A stretch of DNA of 64,000 bases from Candidatus Eremiobacterota bacterium (GTDB lineage: Bacteria > Vulcanimicrobiota > Vulcanimicrobiia > Vulcanimicrobiales > Vulcanimicrobiaceae). The notes beneath the pieces were generated by a model. That model made no database searches and was not told where the DNA came from. It saw only the letters and a program-made list of their open reading frames with translations. The position numbers were made by a program, and so were the translations under genes. The DNA is taken from NCBI GenBank assembly GCA_019235885.1, contig JAFAKB010000088.1:60339-124338 (forward strand). Reading direction: 5' to 3'. Below, in pieces: positions 8,405-17,919 of the stretch (position 1 is its first letter; each line of letters begins with the position of its first letter).

Positions 8405-9232
8405 CTACGACATCAGAGCCGCAATCTTCACTGATTGCCAGGTTCCGGCGCCATGGTCCGCCGGAATATGCTGCGCCAGTTCGGCGGCTGATTTCACAAA
8501 TGGCGCGAGATGCTCGCCGAGCAGCCACAGGTGCAGCACATAACTTCCGTAGCCTGTCGCGCAGTTCCATTCGTTCCTCGTCAAAAAGAACGCTTTATCA
8601 TCCGATCGCTTCACCGCCTTAACCTCGATCTTAAGCGGTGTTAGGTCTTCGCGAGAAACGACGGACAGCAAATCATAACCTGTCGAATTGGAGTCGATCG
8701 CTGTCCAATGCGGGACTCTTCCCGTCCGCTTGGTCTCGAAGTCAATACTTAGCCGTTCGCCTTCTCTACCAATTTCCAATAGGACATCGTTTGTTCGCCC
8801 ACGCGAGAGGTTCGCTGCACGATCCCAAAAGTCAACGACCGCCACATCGTAGCCGCTGCTTAAATGCGCCTCGTTGAAACATTGCCTGGCCTCAATGGGG
8901 AGAAACGCAAGCGTCTCACGCCGCCCGCGCGGAATGAGACTGCACCACGTCGGCTTCGCAATCTCGATGAAGTCCATTAGTTGAAGCCGTAACGCCCTTA
9001 CTGCGTCCCGGCATTCCAGTATCCTACGACCTCGGTCCGTCAATCGCAAGAGACCATCGTCTTCGAAGTCTATCCAGTTCGCCCCGCGCATCATGTCGAG
9101 CACTGCGGAAATAGGCGCGGCTTCGTATCGGTGTTGAAATGCCTGTCGGACATCTTGCAGGTGGAACGCCTTCGTTTCGCACAGTTCCATGAACTTCTGA
9201 CAGTCGTAAAGGACTCCAACCGAGAGGTTCAT
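8405..9232 (-). CDS. DUF3883-domain PD-(D/E)XK-like nuclease with N-terminal winged helix
   Basis: A 275-residue protein. Residues 1-75 look like a winged-helix module (RLTDRGRRILE). Residues 150-240 match DUF3883, a nuclease-like domain common in phage-defence loci: GREGERLSIDFE, TGRVPHW, GYDLLS with D187, then E203-V-K205 (IEVKAV) and FFLTRNEW. The D...ExK spacing is that of PD-(D/E)XK nucleases, so cleavage of DNA is predicted. The start ATG overlaps the stop of the helicase gene by 4 nt (ATGA). It is the last gene of the five-gene cassette and probably the effector nuclease working with the helicase. Confidence 0.8.
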   Translation of the reverse strand: MNLSVGVLYDCQKFMELCETKAFHLQDVRQAFQHRYEAAPISAVLDMMRGANWIDFEDDGLLRLTDRGRRILECRDAVRALRLQLMDFIEIAKPTWCSLIPRGRRETLAFLPIEARQCFNEAHLSSGYDVAVVDFWDRAANLSRGRTNDVLLEIGREGERLSIDFETKRTGRVPHWTAIDSNSTGYDLLSVVSREDLTPLKIEVKAVKRSDDKAFFLTRNEWNCATGYGSYVLHLWLLGEHLAPFVKSAAELAQHIPADHGAGTWQSVKIAALMS

Positions 9233-11034
9233 GACACTTGTTCGATATCGACGTCCTGAAGGAAGTCCCTTAAGTCAGCGTCGAGGAGCTCTTCGTCATC
9301 TTCGGGATCCTCGTAGTCGGGGTCAATTCTTAGGCCAGGATCGTTCAGCACCCTGCCCATGACTTCGACCTTTTGGATAAGCCGACGGTTGACGGATTCA
9401 TCGATCGTATCAGGCGCAATCAGGAGCTCGATTTCCGTTACGGTTTCCTTTGGCAACCCGACGCGATGTATGCGGTTTTCCGACTGCAAAAACTGAGCCG
9501 CATTATACGTGCGATCGATGTAGATGGCGTTATGGCAGATGGTGTGGAGGCTTATCGCCTCACCTGCCGCGGCAGGATTCGCGACCAGAACGAAGCGATG
9601 CGGGTCCTCATGAAATTGCTTGATCCGACGCTCGCGCGTATCGTCTTCATCTGAGCCGACAGTTACACCGCCGTGAATGTACTCGGCGCCGAGGTCCGCG
9701 AGCCTGCCGGCAACGACCTCGACGTTATCCACGAACGAGGACCATATGATGCTTTTTTGTCCCTGCGCGGCGAGTTGGCGAGCTCGAGTCACAGCATAGT
9801 CAATCTTTCGCGAATCTTCATCCACCAAGACGTCTCGGAGCGCTCTGGCATCGCTGCGCTCTAGCTCTGGGATAAGCAACGCTGGATTCGAGACGAACTT
9901 CAGCAGACGCAGTACGCTTTTCCCGAGCCGCCGAACAGACAGGCGTTCGCGGCGGGTCAATGCTGAGCGTAGCTCGCGCGCCAGGGATGTCGAAAGGATT
10001 TCATAGAGTTGCCGCTGGCCGGGCCCGAGCGGTATGCGTACGGTGCGGCGGGTAATCTCCGGAAGCCTAAGTTCATCCTTGGTGGTTCGGACGAATATCG
10101 GCTGGATCAGCCGCGTCACGTTCTGATCATCGACGTCTTCCTCATGGTGCAGAAAACGAAATTGTGCGACGAGGTCCGCTTCTGAATTCGGCAGCGGCGT
10201 TCCAGATAACACGAGCTTGTACGCCGGTAGGTGCGCTACGCTCAGCACGGCATTGCCCCAGGCGCCTTCCTCGCCCCGCTTGATTTTATGGCTTTCATCC
10301 AGGAAGACGAAGCTCCTCCGCTTCGTCATGTAGTCCGCCAGGACGCGATGGACCGCAGCTTGTGAGAATTTGTGATAGTTTATCAGTGCAATGTCAGGCG
10401 CCGACGCGAGACGCTCTTCTACTAATTGCACGCTGCCGACTAGCCTAATAACATGCAAATTGCCGGCACCGAAGCACAGATCGATCTGCTCCTCCCACGG
10501 AGCGAATGCGTTAAGCGGACATATGACGACAAGGCGATCCTCGGATCTCCGCTTGAGCGCGAAGAATGCGAGCGCGTCCGTCGTTTTTCCGGCTCCCGGA
10601 ACAGAAAAGTCCGCGCCAGCTGAGAAACGCACCAGCCTCGCGACGTTCCGCTCCTGCTCCGACGTAAGCTCGCGGACAAAGCCGGCAGCCACAAGCCGTG
10701 CCCTCAAGTCGCTTAGAGTCATCTCCGGAGGCGCTTCAGCTTCGACCTCGCGGCGATTTGCTAAACCGCTCCTGAGTATCGCTGCTGTTTCGGAATCCGG
10801 CTCGAACTTCAAGCGCCCCGTATTGGCATGAAACCGGAATGTCGATCCCAGTCCAAACAGCACCCAAACTGGAATGGAGATATCTACGAGGCTTTCGTCG
10901 CGCACGTCGTCCGATATCTCGTGGCACGCGCTCCATACCGACATCCACTCCGACGAGGCCTTATCCGTGCTCAGTTTGATGCGCGCCTCTCCACGGAGAT
11001 AGTCCGCGCGGATTACCGTTTCTGCTGCACCCAC
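9229..11034 (-). CDS. SNF2-type superfamily 2 helicase/translocase of a defence cassette
   Basis: A 601-residue SF2 ATPase. Visible motifs are motif I GAGKTT (147-152), motif II DESH (246-249), motif III LSGTPLPN (about 277-284), motif V region VLVANPAAAGEAISLH and motif VI QSENRIHRVG (about 535). The SNF2-like arrangement suggests a double-stranded DNA translocase. Residues 1-120 are a separate, unrecognised N-terminal region. The C-terminus is very acidic (DPDYEDPEDDEELLDADL). The GTG start lies inside the end of the ParB-like gene (22-nt overlap) and its stop overlaps the next start. It probably powers DNA tracking for the adjacent nuclease. This is inferred from context. Confidence 0.85.
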   Translation of the reverse strand: MGAAETVIRADYLRGEARIKLSTDKASSEWMSVWSACHEISDDVRDESLVDISIPVWVLFGLGSTFRFHANTGRLKFEPDSETAAILRSGLANRREVEAEAPPEMTLSDLRARLVAAGFVRELTSEQERNVARLVRFSAGADFSVPGAGKTTDALAFFALKRRSEDRLVVICPLNAFAPWEEQIDLCFGAGNLHVIRLVGSVQLVEERLASAPDIALINYHKFSQAAVHRVLADYMTKRRSFVFLDESHKIKRGEEGAWGNAVLSVAHLPAYKLVLSGTPLPNSEADLVAQFRFLHHEEDVDDQNVTRLIQPIFVRTTKDELRLPEITRRTVRIPLGPGQRQLYEILSTSLARELRSALTRRERLSVRRLGKSVLRLLKFVSNPALLIPELERSDARALRDVLVDEDSRKIDYAVTRARQLAAQGQKSIIWSSFVDNVEVVAGRLADLGAEYIHGGVTVGSDEDDTRERRIKQFHEDPHRFVLVANPAAAGEAISLHTICHNAIYIDRTYNAAQFLQSENRIHRVGLPKETVTEIELLIAPDTIDESVNRRLIQKVEVMGRVLNDPGLRIDPDYEDPEDDEELLDADLRDFLQDVDIEQVS

Positions 11035-12266
11035 TCTCGCAGTCTCTCAATGTATTCTTCCGCTTCGGTCAACTGTTCCGTTATGCCGGCATGAACTGAC
11101 CCCTCCCGAATACCGTTAAAGGCCTCCTTTAGGAAGGTCGTCGCCTTGCGGACCTGCTCGTAAACAAAGTTCTGCTTCTTCGTATCGCGCTTGATCAACT
11201 CGCGCTCGCCAACTACGTCCTCGGCAATCCCACGCACCTTCTCAGCGTTTTCGAGCTTCTTCGCGTACTCAAGCTTCGGTATGAGTTCATCGCTCTCTCC
11301 TCTGCCGAAAAATTCACTGATCGCGCTGGCGCCACCGTTGCTGGACAGCCCGTCCGGTATTTCGTGCCTAATATGCTCAAAATGTTCAGCAATACGGGGA
11401 ATCGTATCGTAGACGCGTCCTTTTGGATCGAGCATCTCGGCAAAGCATGTGTACATAAACACTTCACGTTCAGCTGCGTCCTTGAACTTTGCCCGACCCT
11501 TATACAGCGCTTCAAACGCATAATAGCCATCGCCGCCCCCGGCTTTCGATTCACTAAGGAGTCCGTATTGTGAGGGCGCGCCGCGGTATTCCAGATAGCG
11601 CTCCGCCGATTCAAGCATTCCGATGTATTTGACGATGTGTTCCTTCGTTACATCTTCCATAGCCTGGACCTCCGCCTCCCCGAATTTCTCGAGCCGACGT
11701 CGATATTTCACGGCATCGGCGTACCATGGATAGTCGGCACGCAATGCTCGCTCGCGCTGAAGTCTCGACTCCAGGCGATCGAGGTCCTTTTCGTCCCCAA
11801 GCGGGAGAATGACGACAGCAACGTTCGCGAAGCGTGCGAAGGTCTTTGGGTCTTCGGAGAAGAGCGTCCTAAACACACATAGCCGCCGGTTTCCGTTCAG
11901 CACGTATCCGGCATGCGTGAGGATGAGCGGCTCCTCTTGCTCGTGTTCACGGAAGTAAGGCAGAAGGTCCTTCTCGTCGATAAGCGTCGAGAGAATCGTG
12001 TGTTGCGCGATCTGCGCCGCTTCCGATTCCAGATCGGCGGTAAACAGGTTCTTATCCACTTCGGGGTGCTCTGCGAGATACTGTAACTGCGCCGCCTCCG
12101 TACGTCCATTGTCAAGGCGGTACTTCGGCATCTCGACGGACACAGTGCGGATCGGAAGATGCTGTAGCGTTCCCTGGAATGGAACCGGGTACGTTGCGGA
12201 CACGGGCTGGCCACTCAAATTCTGCAGTAGGGAAACGCGCCTCGGCTGCTCCCATCCAAATTTCAT
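11013..12266 (-). CDS. ParB-like (ParB/Srx fold) protein of a defence cassette
   Basis: A 417-residue protein. Residues 40-150 have the ParB/Srx-fold layout: a PKYRLDNGRTE start, ILSTLIDEKDLLPYF, then the signature NGNRRL at 124-129 that binds a nucleotide in ParB CTPases and sulfiredoxin-like enzymes. The remainder is helical and ends in a Lys/Arg/Glu-rich region. It is not a chromosome-partition ParB: no parA and no typical helix-turn-helix are present. The ATG overlaps the stop of the upstream endonuclease gene (ATGA). In the cassette it may sense or mark DNA, or gate the helicase by nucleotide binding. Its real activity is unknown. Confidence 0.75.
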   Translation of the reverse strand: MKFGWEQPRRVSLLQNLSGQPVSATYPVPFQGTLQHLPIRTVSVEMPKYRLDNGRTEAAQLQYLAEHPEVDKNLFTADLESEAAQIAQHTILSTLIDEKDLLPYFREHEQEEPLILTHAGYVLNGNRRLCVFRTLFSEDPKTFARFANVAVVILPLGDEKDLDRLESRLQRERALRADYPWYADAVKYRRRLEKFGEAEVQAMEDVTKEHIVKYIGMLESAERYLEYRGAPSQYGLLSESKAGGGDGYYAFEALYKGRAKFKDAAEREVFMYTCFAEMLDPKGRVYDTIPRIAEHFEHIRHEIPDGLSSNGGASAISEFFGRGESDELIPKLEYAKKLENAEKVRGIAEDVVGERELIKRDTKKQNFVYEQVRKATTFLKEAFNGIREGSVHAGITEQLTEAEEYIERLREWVQQKR

Positions 12267-12730
12267 GACTCCACCACTTCAAGGCCGAAGACGAGTGCCG
12301 GCACGGTAATCACTTCGTTAAAGATAGCTAATTCCCTGGTCAGCCTATCAAAGTTTGCAAGGTTCTCACCTAACTGGCGAGCGCTGACTTTCGAATAGAG
12401 CAAGATGATCGCACCGACAACTTTCTTTCTACTGAAGAGTAGCTGCAACTTCAAGAGATCGGCGTACATCCTCCCCATATTGCCCGTTTGAAAGCACAGA
12501 CCAACCGAGTTGCGAACACTAGTAACCGTAATGCCCGACGAAGGATCGAGCTTTGTCTCATCGGACCAGCCGGTGTGGTGAAGGCTGTCGAGAATACGCG
12601 TGCGCACCTTCTTAGTGGTGCGCTCTCGCTTTGCCAGCACCAAACCCTCGATGACTTCCTTGACGGACTCGGCGCAGGTCCTGTCGAGCACGGACGCGCC
12701 TCCGTGGTGCTCATACTGTAGAAAGTTCAC
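12263..12730 (-). CDS. BglII/BstYI-like type II restriction endonuclease (tentative)
   Basis: With the GTG at 12730 the product is 155 residues. That start lies one base after the methyltransferase stop and has GGAAG upstream. The C-terminal half carries FQTGNMGRMYADLLKLQ, GAIILLYSK and a block ending REL-x2-FNEVITVP-x4-GLE. This resembles the region after the active site of R.BglII (N-x-L-x2-LAEYNVFDVPIRLVGL). BglII itself has 223 residues and uses an E-x-Q pair that I cannot align here with certainty, so catalysis is not proven. The preceding gene encodes an N4-cytosine-type methyltransferase, the class that partners BglII, which supports the call. The stop overlaps the next start. Confidence 0.55.
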   Translation of the reverse strand: MNFLQYEHHGGASVLDRTCAESVKEVIEGLVLAKRERTTKKVRTRILDSLHHTGWSDETKLDPSSGITVTSVRNSVGLCFQTGNMGRMYADLLKLQLLFSRKKVVGAIILLYSKVSARQLGENLANFDRLTRELAIFNEVITVPALVFGLEVVES

Positions 12731-12731
12731 G

Positions 12732-13685
12732 CTAGGGCTTCCATTCAGACGGTATGAGCGCCAACGTGGATCTCGTGTGATCGTACAGTGGTTTCGTGTG
12801 CGGGCGAAATGGAACGTCGCCAACAGCGGCGCTCTCTAGACGTTTATGCGCGATGGCGAGGTATTTCGCATTGACCTCACATCCCCAAAATCGCCTATCA
12901 TGCAGCAAGGCGGCGACGCCTGCCGATGCAACGCCGGCGAACGGGTCGAACACGAGAGCGCCCGGCTTCGTCAGCGCTAGTACGAGCCTCTCGATCAGGC
13001 CAACAGGGAACTGACATGGATGGTCCGTCTTTTCTACGTGGTTGGACTTGACATTCGGGATATTGCCCCAGACGTCGTCAATCTCTAGCAGCGGAAATTC
13101 CCAAACATCTTCGGGGTTCTTGCCGCGTGGGTTGCCTGACAACATTCCCTGTCGGGGCCCTCGAAAGGACCTTTTGCCAGGGTACTTTGCCGGGATGCGA
13201 ACCGCATCGAGATCGAAGTCGTATTCGTCGCCCTTAGTATACCAAAGCACGACCTCATAACGGCCACTGAACCTGCGCTTAGTGTGGAGCCCATGCCCAA
13301 ACGTCCAGATGATGCGGTTGCGTAGCTTCAATCCGAGACTCGTCATTATGGGATGGAATAAAATGTCGAGTGGTAGGATCTCGTTGTCGGCGACGTAGTT
13401 TCCGACTTGCCAGCACAAGCTTCCGCAAGAAGAAAGCCGTGCGACCAACTTTCGTAACACGCGCTCTTGCCACTCTTCATATCTTTCGAGCTCAGCCTTA
13501 CGCTCGTACGGCTTCCCGATGTTGTAAGGCGGTGAACTTACTATTAGGTCGAATAGCGGCCCGGGAGGAAGCTGCTCGAGGAAGTCCTCGACGTCACCGT
13601 CCCATAAGAGGTTCTCTGGCAACTTCCGCGGCATCGTCCGCGTTACAAGGACCTTCGGGCGAGAAGTTCTGTTCAGCACTTTCAT
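12732..13685 (-). CDS. DNA methyltransferase, beta class (N4-cytosine/N6-adenine type)
   Basis: A 317-residue enzyme. The catalytic motif SPPY is at 51-54 (VSSPPYN) and the SAM-binding motif follows near the C-terminus as DPFAG, an order that defines the beta class. SPPY is most often seen in N4-cytosine enzymes, fitting a BglII-like partner. Between them lies a variable region with KSFRGPRQGM, probably part of target recognition, and KTDHPCQFP just before DPFAG. It is the first gene of the five-gene cassette. An internal ATG at about 13631 is an alternative start. It should protect host DNA from the endonuclease encoded immediately downstream. Confidence 0.9.
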   Translation of the reverse strand: MKVLNRTSRPKVLVTRTMPRKLPENLLWDGDVEDFLEQLPPGPLFDLIVSSPPYNIGKPYERKAELERYEEWQERVLRKLVARLSSCGSLCWQVGNYVADNEILPLDILFHPIMTSLGLKLRNRIIWTFGHGLHTKRRFSGRYEVVLWYTKGDEYDFDLDAVRIPAKYPGKRSFRGPRQGMLSGNPRGKNPEDVWEFPLLEIDDVWGNIPNVKSNHVEKTDHPCQFPVGLIERLVLALTKPGALVFDPFAGVASAGVAALLHDRRFWGCEVNAKYLAIAHKRLESAAVGDVPFRPHTKPLYDHTRSTLALIPSEWKP

Positions 13686-13921
13686 GAAATATCGCGCACG
13701 TCGGCCGGGATCCTGTCCAGGTCAAACATTAGAGCATTCGCCTTTTTTCTAGCTCTCTGGACCTTCTCGTATCATGCCCATCGGTTTCTCCGCGCCAAGG
13801 AGCGCCCCCCGGTCGCACGACTGAAATTGCTTGCGGGACATCGGCACGCAGTAGCAATGCGGCGACTAGGCGGGAAAGGAGCCGTCGAGGCTCGTAAAGC
13901 GTTGGGCTCGCGCGAACTCGT
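13686..13921. promoter_or_regulatory. Upstream region of the restriction-type cassette
   Basis: This 236-bp gap between the RDD gene and the methyltransferase start must contain the promoter of the minus-strand cassette. It has an A-rich minus-strand stretch (CTAGAAAAAAGG) flanked by the short inverted pair AGAGC/GCTCT around 13730-13755. No clear -35/-10 pair or terminator was recognised. Confidence 0.35.
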
Positions 13922-14650
13922 CTAAGGTCTTGCGAGGTACTCCAGAAGCGGTTCGTCGGCAAGCTCCGGGTGGGGGTCGCGGAGCGTGGGGCGGATGCGG
14001 TTGGCGATTTGGGCGGCGAGACGATAGCGCGCGGCCGGCTCGAGCGCCGTGCGGCGCGTGAGGAAGCGCTCCACCAATAACCGGTCGGCGTCCGAGAGGC
14101 CGTTCTCCGAACGCGCGGAGCGGGCCAGGTAGGCGTCGAGGTCCGGGATCGCTTCGGCGCGGTCGCGGACGACGATCGTCCCGGCGGCGAGATCGCCGAG
14201 GCGCTTGTTCTCGGGCGAGATCAGCGCGCTGATCGCGGCCAGCGCGTAGAACCCGAAGAACAGCTCGACGATGCGCACCAGGTTGCGGATCACCGCCGCG
14301 CCGAGGTCGAGCGGAAAGCCGCCGTCGCGCACGACGCGCAGGCCCAGCATGCGCTTCCCCGGCGTGCGTCCGGACCACCACGCCTCGAAGATGATGAACC
14401 AGCCGAAGAAGATCAGGAACAAGAGCGCGACCGCGAACGCGATCAGCCACGCCTCGCCGTTCTTCGAACCGACCAGCGGGATCCGCGCGAGCGACGAGGC
14501 TGCGAAGCTGAGAGCGATCAACAACGCCATGACGATCATGAACTGCGCGATCATGTCGACCACGACCGCCAGAAACCGGCTCCCCAACCCGGCCAGCTCA
14601 TAGCGGATCGCAACGGCCTCCCCGGTGCGTACGTCGACGCTGCGCTCCAT
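13922..14650 (-). CDS. RDD family membrane protein
   Basis: A 242-residue integral membrane protein. RDD features are a first helix with Arg and Asp (SRFLAVVVDMIAQFMI, about 24-40), a second hydrophobic segment, then WWSGRTPGKRMLGLRVV, which closes the RDD core, and a third helix pair. The cytosolic C-terminal part (from about 165) is rich in Arg/Leu/Ala. Some RDD proteins act as ion antiporters or exporters, but most are uncharacterised. It is divergent from the SpoIIM-like gene, with which it is commonly clustered together with MoxR and DUF58 genes, as here. Confidence 0.85.
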   Translation of the reverse strand: MERSVDVRTGEAVAIRYELAGLGSRFLAVVVDMIAQFMIVMALLIALSFAASSLARIPLVGSKNGEAWLIAFAVALLFLIFFGWFIIFEAWWSGRTPGKRMLGLRVVRDGGFPLDLGAAVIRNLVRIVELFFGFYALAAISALISPENKRLGDLAAGTIVVRDRAEAIPDLDAYLARSARSENGLSDADRLLVERFLTRRTALEPAARYRLAAQIANRIRPTLRDPHPELADEPLLEYLARP

Positions 14651-14691
14651 CGCGGCCGGTGTTCGGCACGCGCGGGTCGAACTCTGTCGCG

Positions 14692-15678
14692 ATGCGGGAG
14701 CGGCGATTCGTGAGCGCGCGGCGGACGCGCTGGGACCGGCTCGAGGCGCTGGTCGATCGGGCGGCGCGGAGCGGGGTGCGCTCGCTGGGCGCCGACGAGA
14801 TCGACGAGCTGGCGCTGGGGTACCGCGCGGCCACGAGCGATCTCGCGATCGCGCGCGCGCGCGGCGAGGATCCGGCCGTCCTTGAGCATCTCAACCGGCT
14901 TACCGCGCGCGCGCACTCGATCGTCTACGTCGCGACCGCGCGCAGCGGCTGGAACCGGCTGATCGGCTTCGTCGTCCGCGGCTTTCCCGGCGAGGTGCGC
15001 CGCTCGTGGGCGCCGATCGGGTTCTGCGCGCTGGTGACGATCGTCTCGGCGCTGGTCGCGTACGGCTCGGTGTGGAGCGATCCGGCCAACGCGCACGCGC
15101 TCTTGCCCGGCTTTCCGATCCCGCCGGTGACCAAGGCGCTGCACGACTCGAACTTCGGCTTCGACCGCGCGTACTCGCCGGCGATGGCCTCCGAGATCAT
15201 CACCAACAACGTCAAGGTCGCCGCGATCGCCTTCGCCGGCGGGATGACGGCCGGCATCCTGACCGGCTGGATCATCCTCACCAACGGCTTGATGGTCGGC
15301 GCGCTCGGCGCGCTCTACGTCAAAGCGGGCTTCGGTCCGGACTTCTGGGCGACGATCGCCCCGCACGGCGTGATCGAGCTGACCGCGATTCAAATCGCCG
15401 GCGGCGCGGGACTGATCCTGGCCGGCGGCTACCTGCGCCCGGGCCGCGCGAAGCGCGCCGACGCGCTCGTCGTCGCGGCGCGCCGCGCGGGGACGCTGAT
15501 CCTCGGCGTCGCGCTCATGCTGTGCGTCGCGGGGATGATCGAAGGCTTCGTCTCACCGCAGCGGCTCTCGATCCCGGTGCGCGGCACGATCGGCGCGATC
15601 ACCGGCGTCCTGCTGGTGCTGTACCTGTTGGGCGCCGGCAGAGAGCGCGTGGAAGCTACAGCAGACCGCGCGTCTTGA
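14692..15678 (+). CDS. SpoIIM-like stage II sporulation protein M family membrane protein
   Basis: A 328-residue protein with the usual MoxR-cluster SpoIIM-like architecture: an N-terminal soluble helical part (RERRFVSARRTRWDRLEALVDR) followed by about six hydrophobic segments from residue 95. The family block NNVKVAAIAFAGGMTAGI is clear, as is FWATIAPHGVIELTAIQIAGGAGL. The start at 14692 (MRERRF) matches where family members begin. An upstream ATG at 14659 is possible but adds an atypical leader. The gene ends inside the 3' end of the convergent DUF58 gene (23-nt overlap). A sporulation role is not implied; in such clusters it is a membrane partner of unknown function. Confidence 0.85.
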   Translation: MRERRFVSARRTRWDRLEALVDRAARSGVRSLGADEIDELALGYRAATSDLAIARARGEDPAVLEHLNRLTARAHSIVYVATARSGWNRLIGFVVRGFPGEVRRSWAPIGFCALVTIVSALVAYGSVWSDPANAHALLPGFPIPPVTKALHDSNFGFDRAYSPAMASEIITNNVKVAAIAFAGGMTAGILTGWIILTNGLMVGALGALYVKAGFGPDFWATIAPHGVIELTAIQIAGGAGLILAGGYLRPGRAKRADALVVAARRAGTLILGVALMLCVAGMIEGFVSPQRLSIPVRGTIGAITGVLLVLYLLGAGRERVEATADRAS

Positions 15679-16962
15679 TGTCGACGTAGGCGTCGAGCAG
15701 CGCGATGGTCAGCTCGGCGGCCGGCACGTCGACGACGAGGACGCCGCGGTTGCGCAAGCTCGCGACCGCGTGCGCGCGCTCGTCGGCGAGCCGGGCCGCG
15801 ACCGCCGCGCGGTACGCGTCTTCGGCGTCCTCCGGCGTGCGGCGCAGCGCCGCCGCGATCGCCGCGTCGTTCATCAGCACGACGAGCACGAGGTGGCGCG
15901 TCGTCAAAAGCTTCGCTGCGGCGAGCACTGCGGTCGAGGCGACCGGATCGAACAGGTCGGTGAACAGCACGACGAGGCTGCGCCGCCGCAGCGTGCGCTC
16001 GATCTCCAAGAACGCGCGCTCGTAGTCGGCTTCTTCGAAGCGCGGCTCCACGTCGGAGAGCACGTCGGTGAGCTGCGCGGCGTGCTGCGTCCCTTGTCCC
16101 GGCGCCACGCGCGCGAGCATCGTTGCCGCGAACGCGACCACGCCGACCCGGTCGGCGGCGAGCCGCGCGATCGCTGCGATCGCGAGCGCCGCGCTGACCG
16201 CGTAGTCGAGCTTGCGCCGGTCGCCGAGCCGCGCCGACATCAAGCGGCCGGCGTCGATCGCGACGACGATCTGCTGCGCCCGCTCCACCTCGTACTCCGC
16301 GACCATCGGCTTGCCGCGCCGCGCCGACGCCTTCCAGTCGATCGAGCGGAACGGATCGTCGGTCGTGTACTCGCGCAGCGAGGCGAACTCGCCGCCCACG
16401 CCGCGCCGCCGCAGCCGCCGCAGCCCCGCGTCGATCAGCTTGGTGCGCGCGACGAGGTCGCCGCTGCGATCGAGCGCCGAGAGGTCGGGCATCACGCGCA
16501 ACGGGTGCGGCGCCGGAAACGAGCGCCGCAGCTCGACGATCCCGAGCGGCGAGGAGACGCGCGCATGGTACGAGCGCAGCATCGTGCGGCCGCGCTCGCG
16601 CGGCACGACGCGCAGCGTCACGGTGACGCGAGAGCGCGGCGGAACGGCGGCGTGCGCTTCGCCCAGGTCGATCGCGAGCTTTTCGGCCGGCGCTTCGACG
16701 ATCGCGACCCGCCGTTCCGTTCGCGTGCGGTTCGTGATCTCGTAGGCCAGCGCGTCGCTCCGCGCGAGCGCGAAGCGCGGCGGAACGATCCGCACGATCT
16801 CGAGCGGCCCGCGCAGCAGCGCCGCGTCGTAGGCGACCAGCGCGACGAAGGCCAGCAGCGCGAGCGCGAGCGCGTACTCCCACGGCAGCGCATAGGCGAG
16901 CGCGTACGCGAGCAGCGCGAATCCCAGCAGCGCCGCGATCCCGCGCGGCGCGATGCGCGGCA

Positions 16963-16963
<1 letters not shown>
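15656..16963 (-). CDS. DUF58 protein (von Willebrand factor A-like)
   Basis: A 435-residue protein with two hydrophobic helices at 7-45, a beta-rich middle region and the DUF58 signature GGEFASLREYTTDDPFRSIDWKAS near 200. After it comes a vWA-like fold (IVVAIDAG near 230). The metal-binding DxSxS is degenerate here (DAGRLM). The DUF58/MoxR pair is a widespread chaperone-like or protein-maturation module at the membrane. The start overlaps the MoxR stop, so they are translationally coupled. Confidence 0.88.

Positions 16964-17919
<956 letters not shown>

Noticed and set aside
11013..12266. Chromosome-partition ParB
   Set aside because: There is no parA neighbour, no typical parS-like palindrome was noticed, and the C-terminal part does not resemble Spo0J/ParB; overlap with nuclease and helicase genes points elsewhere.
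8405..13685. Assignment of the cassette to DISARM or BREX
   Set aside because: Neither the DUF1998 and PLD genes of DISARM nor the PglZ/BrxC genes of BREX are present, and ParB-like and DUF3883 partners are not explained by those systems.
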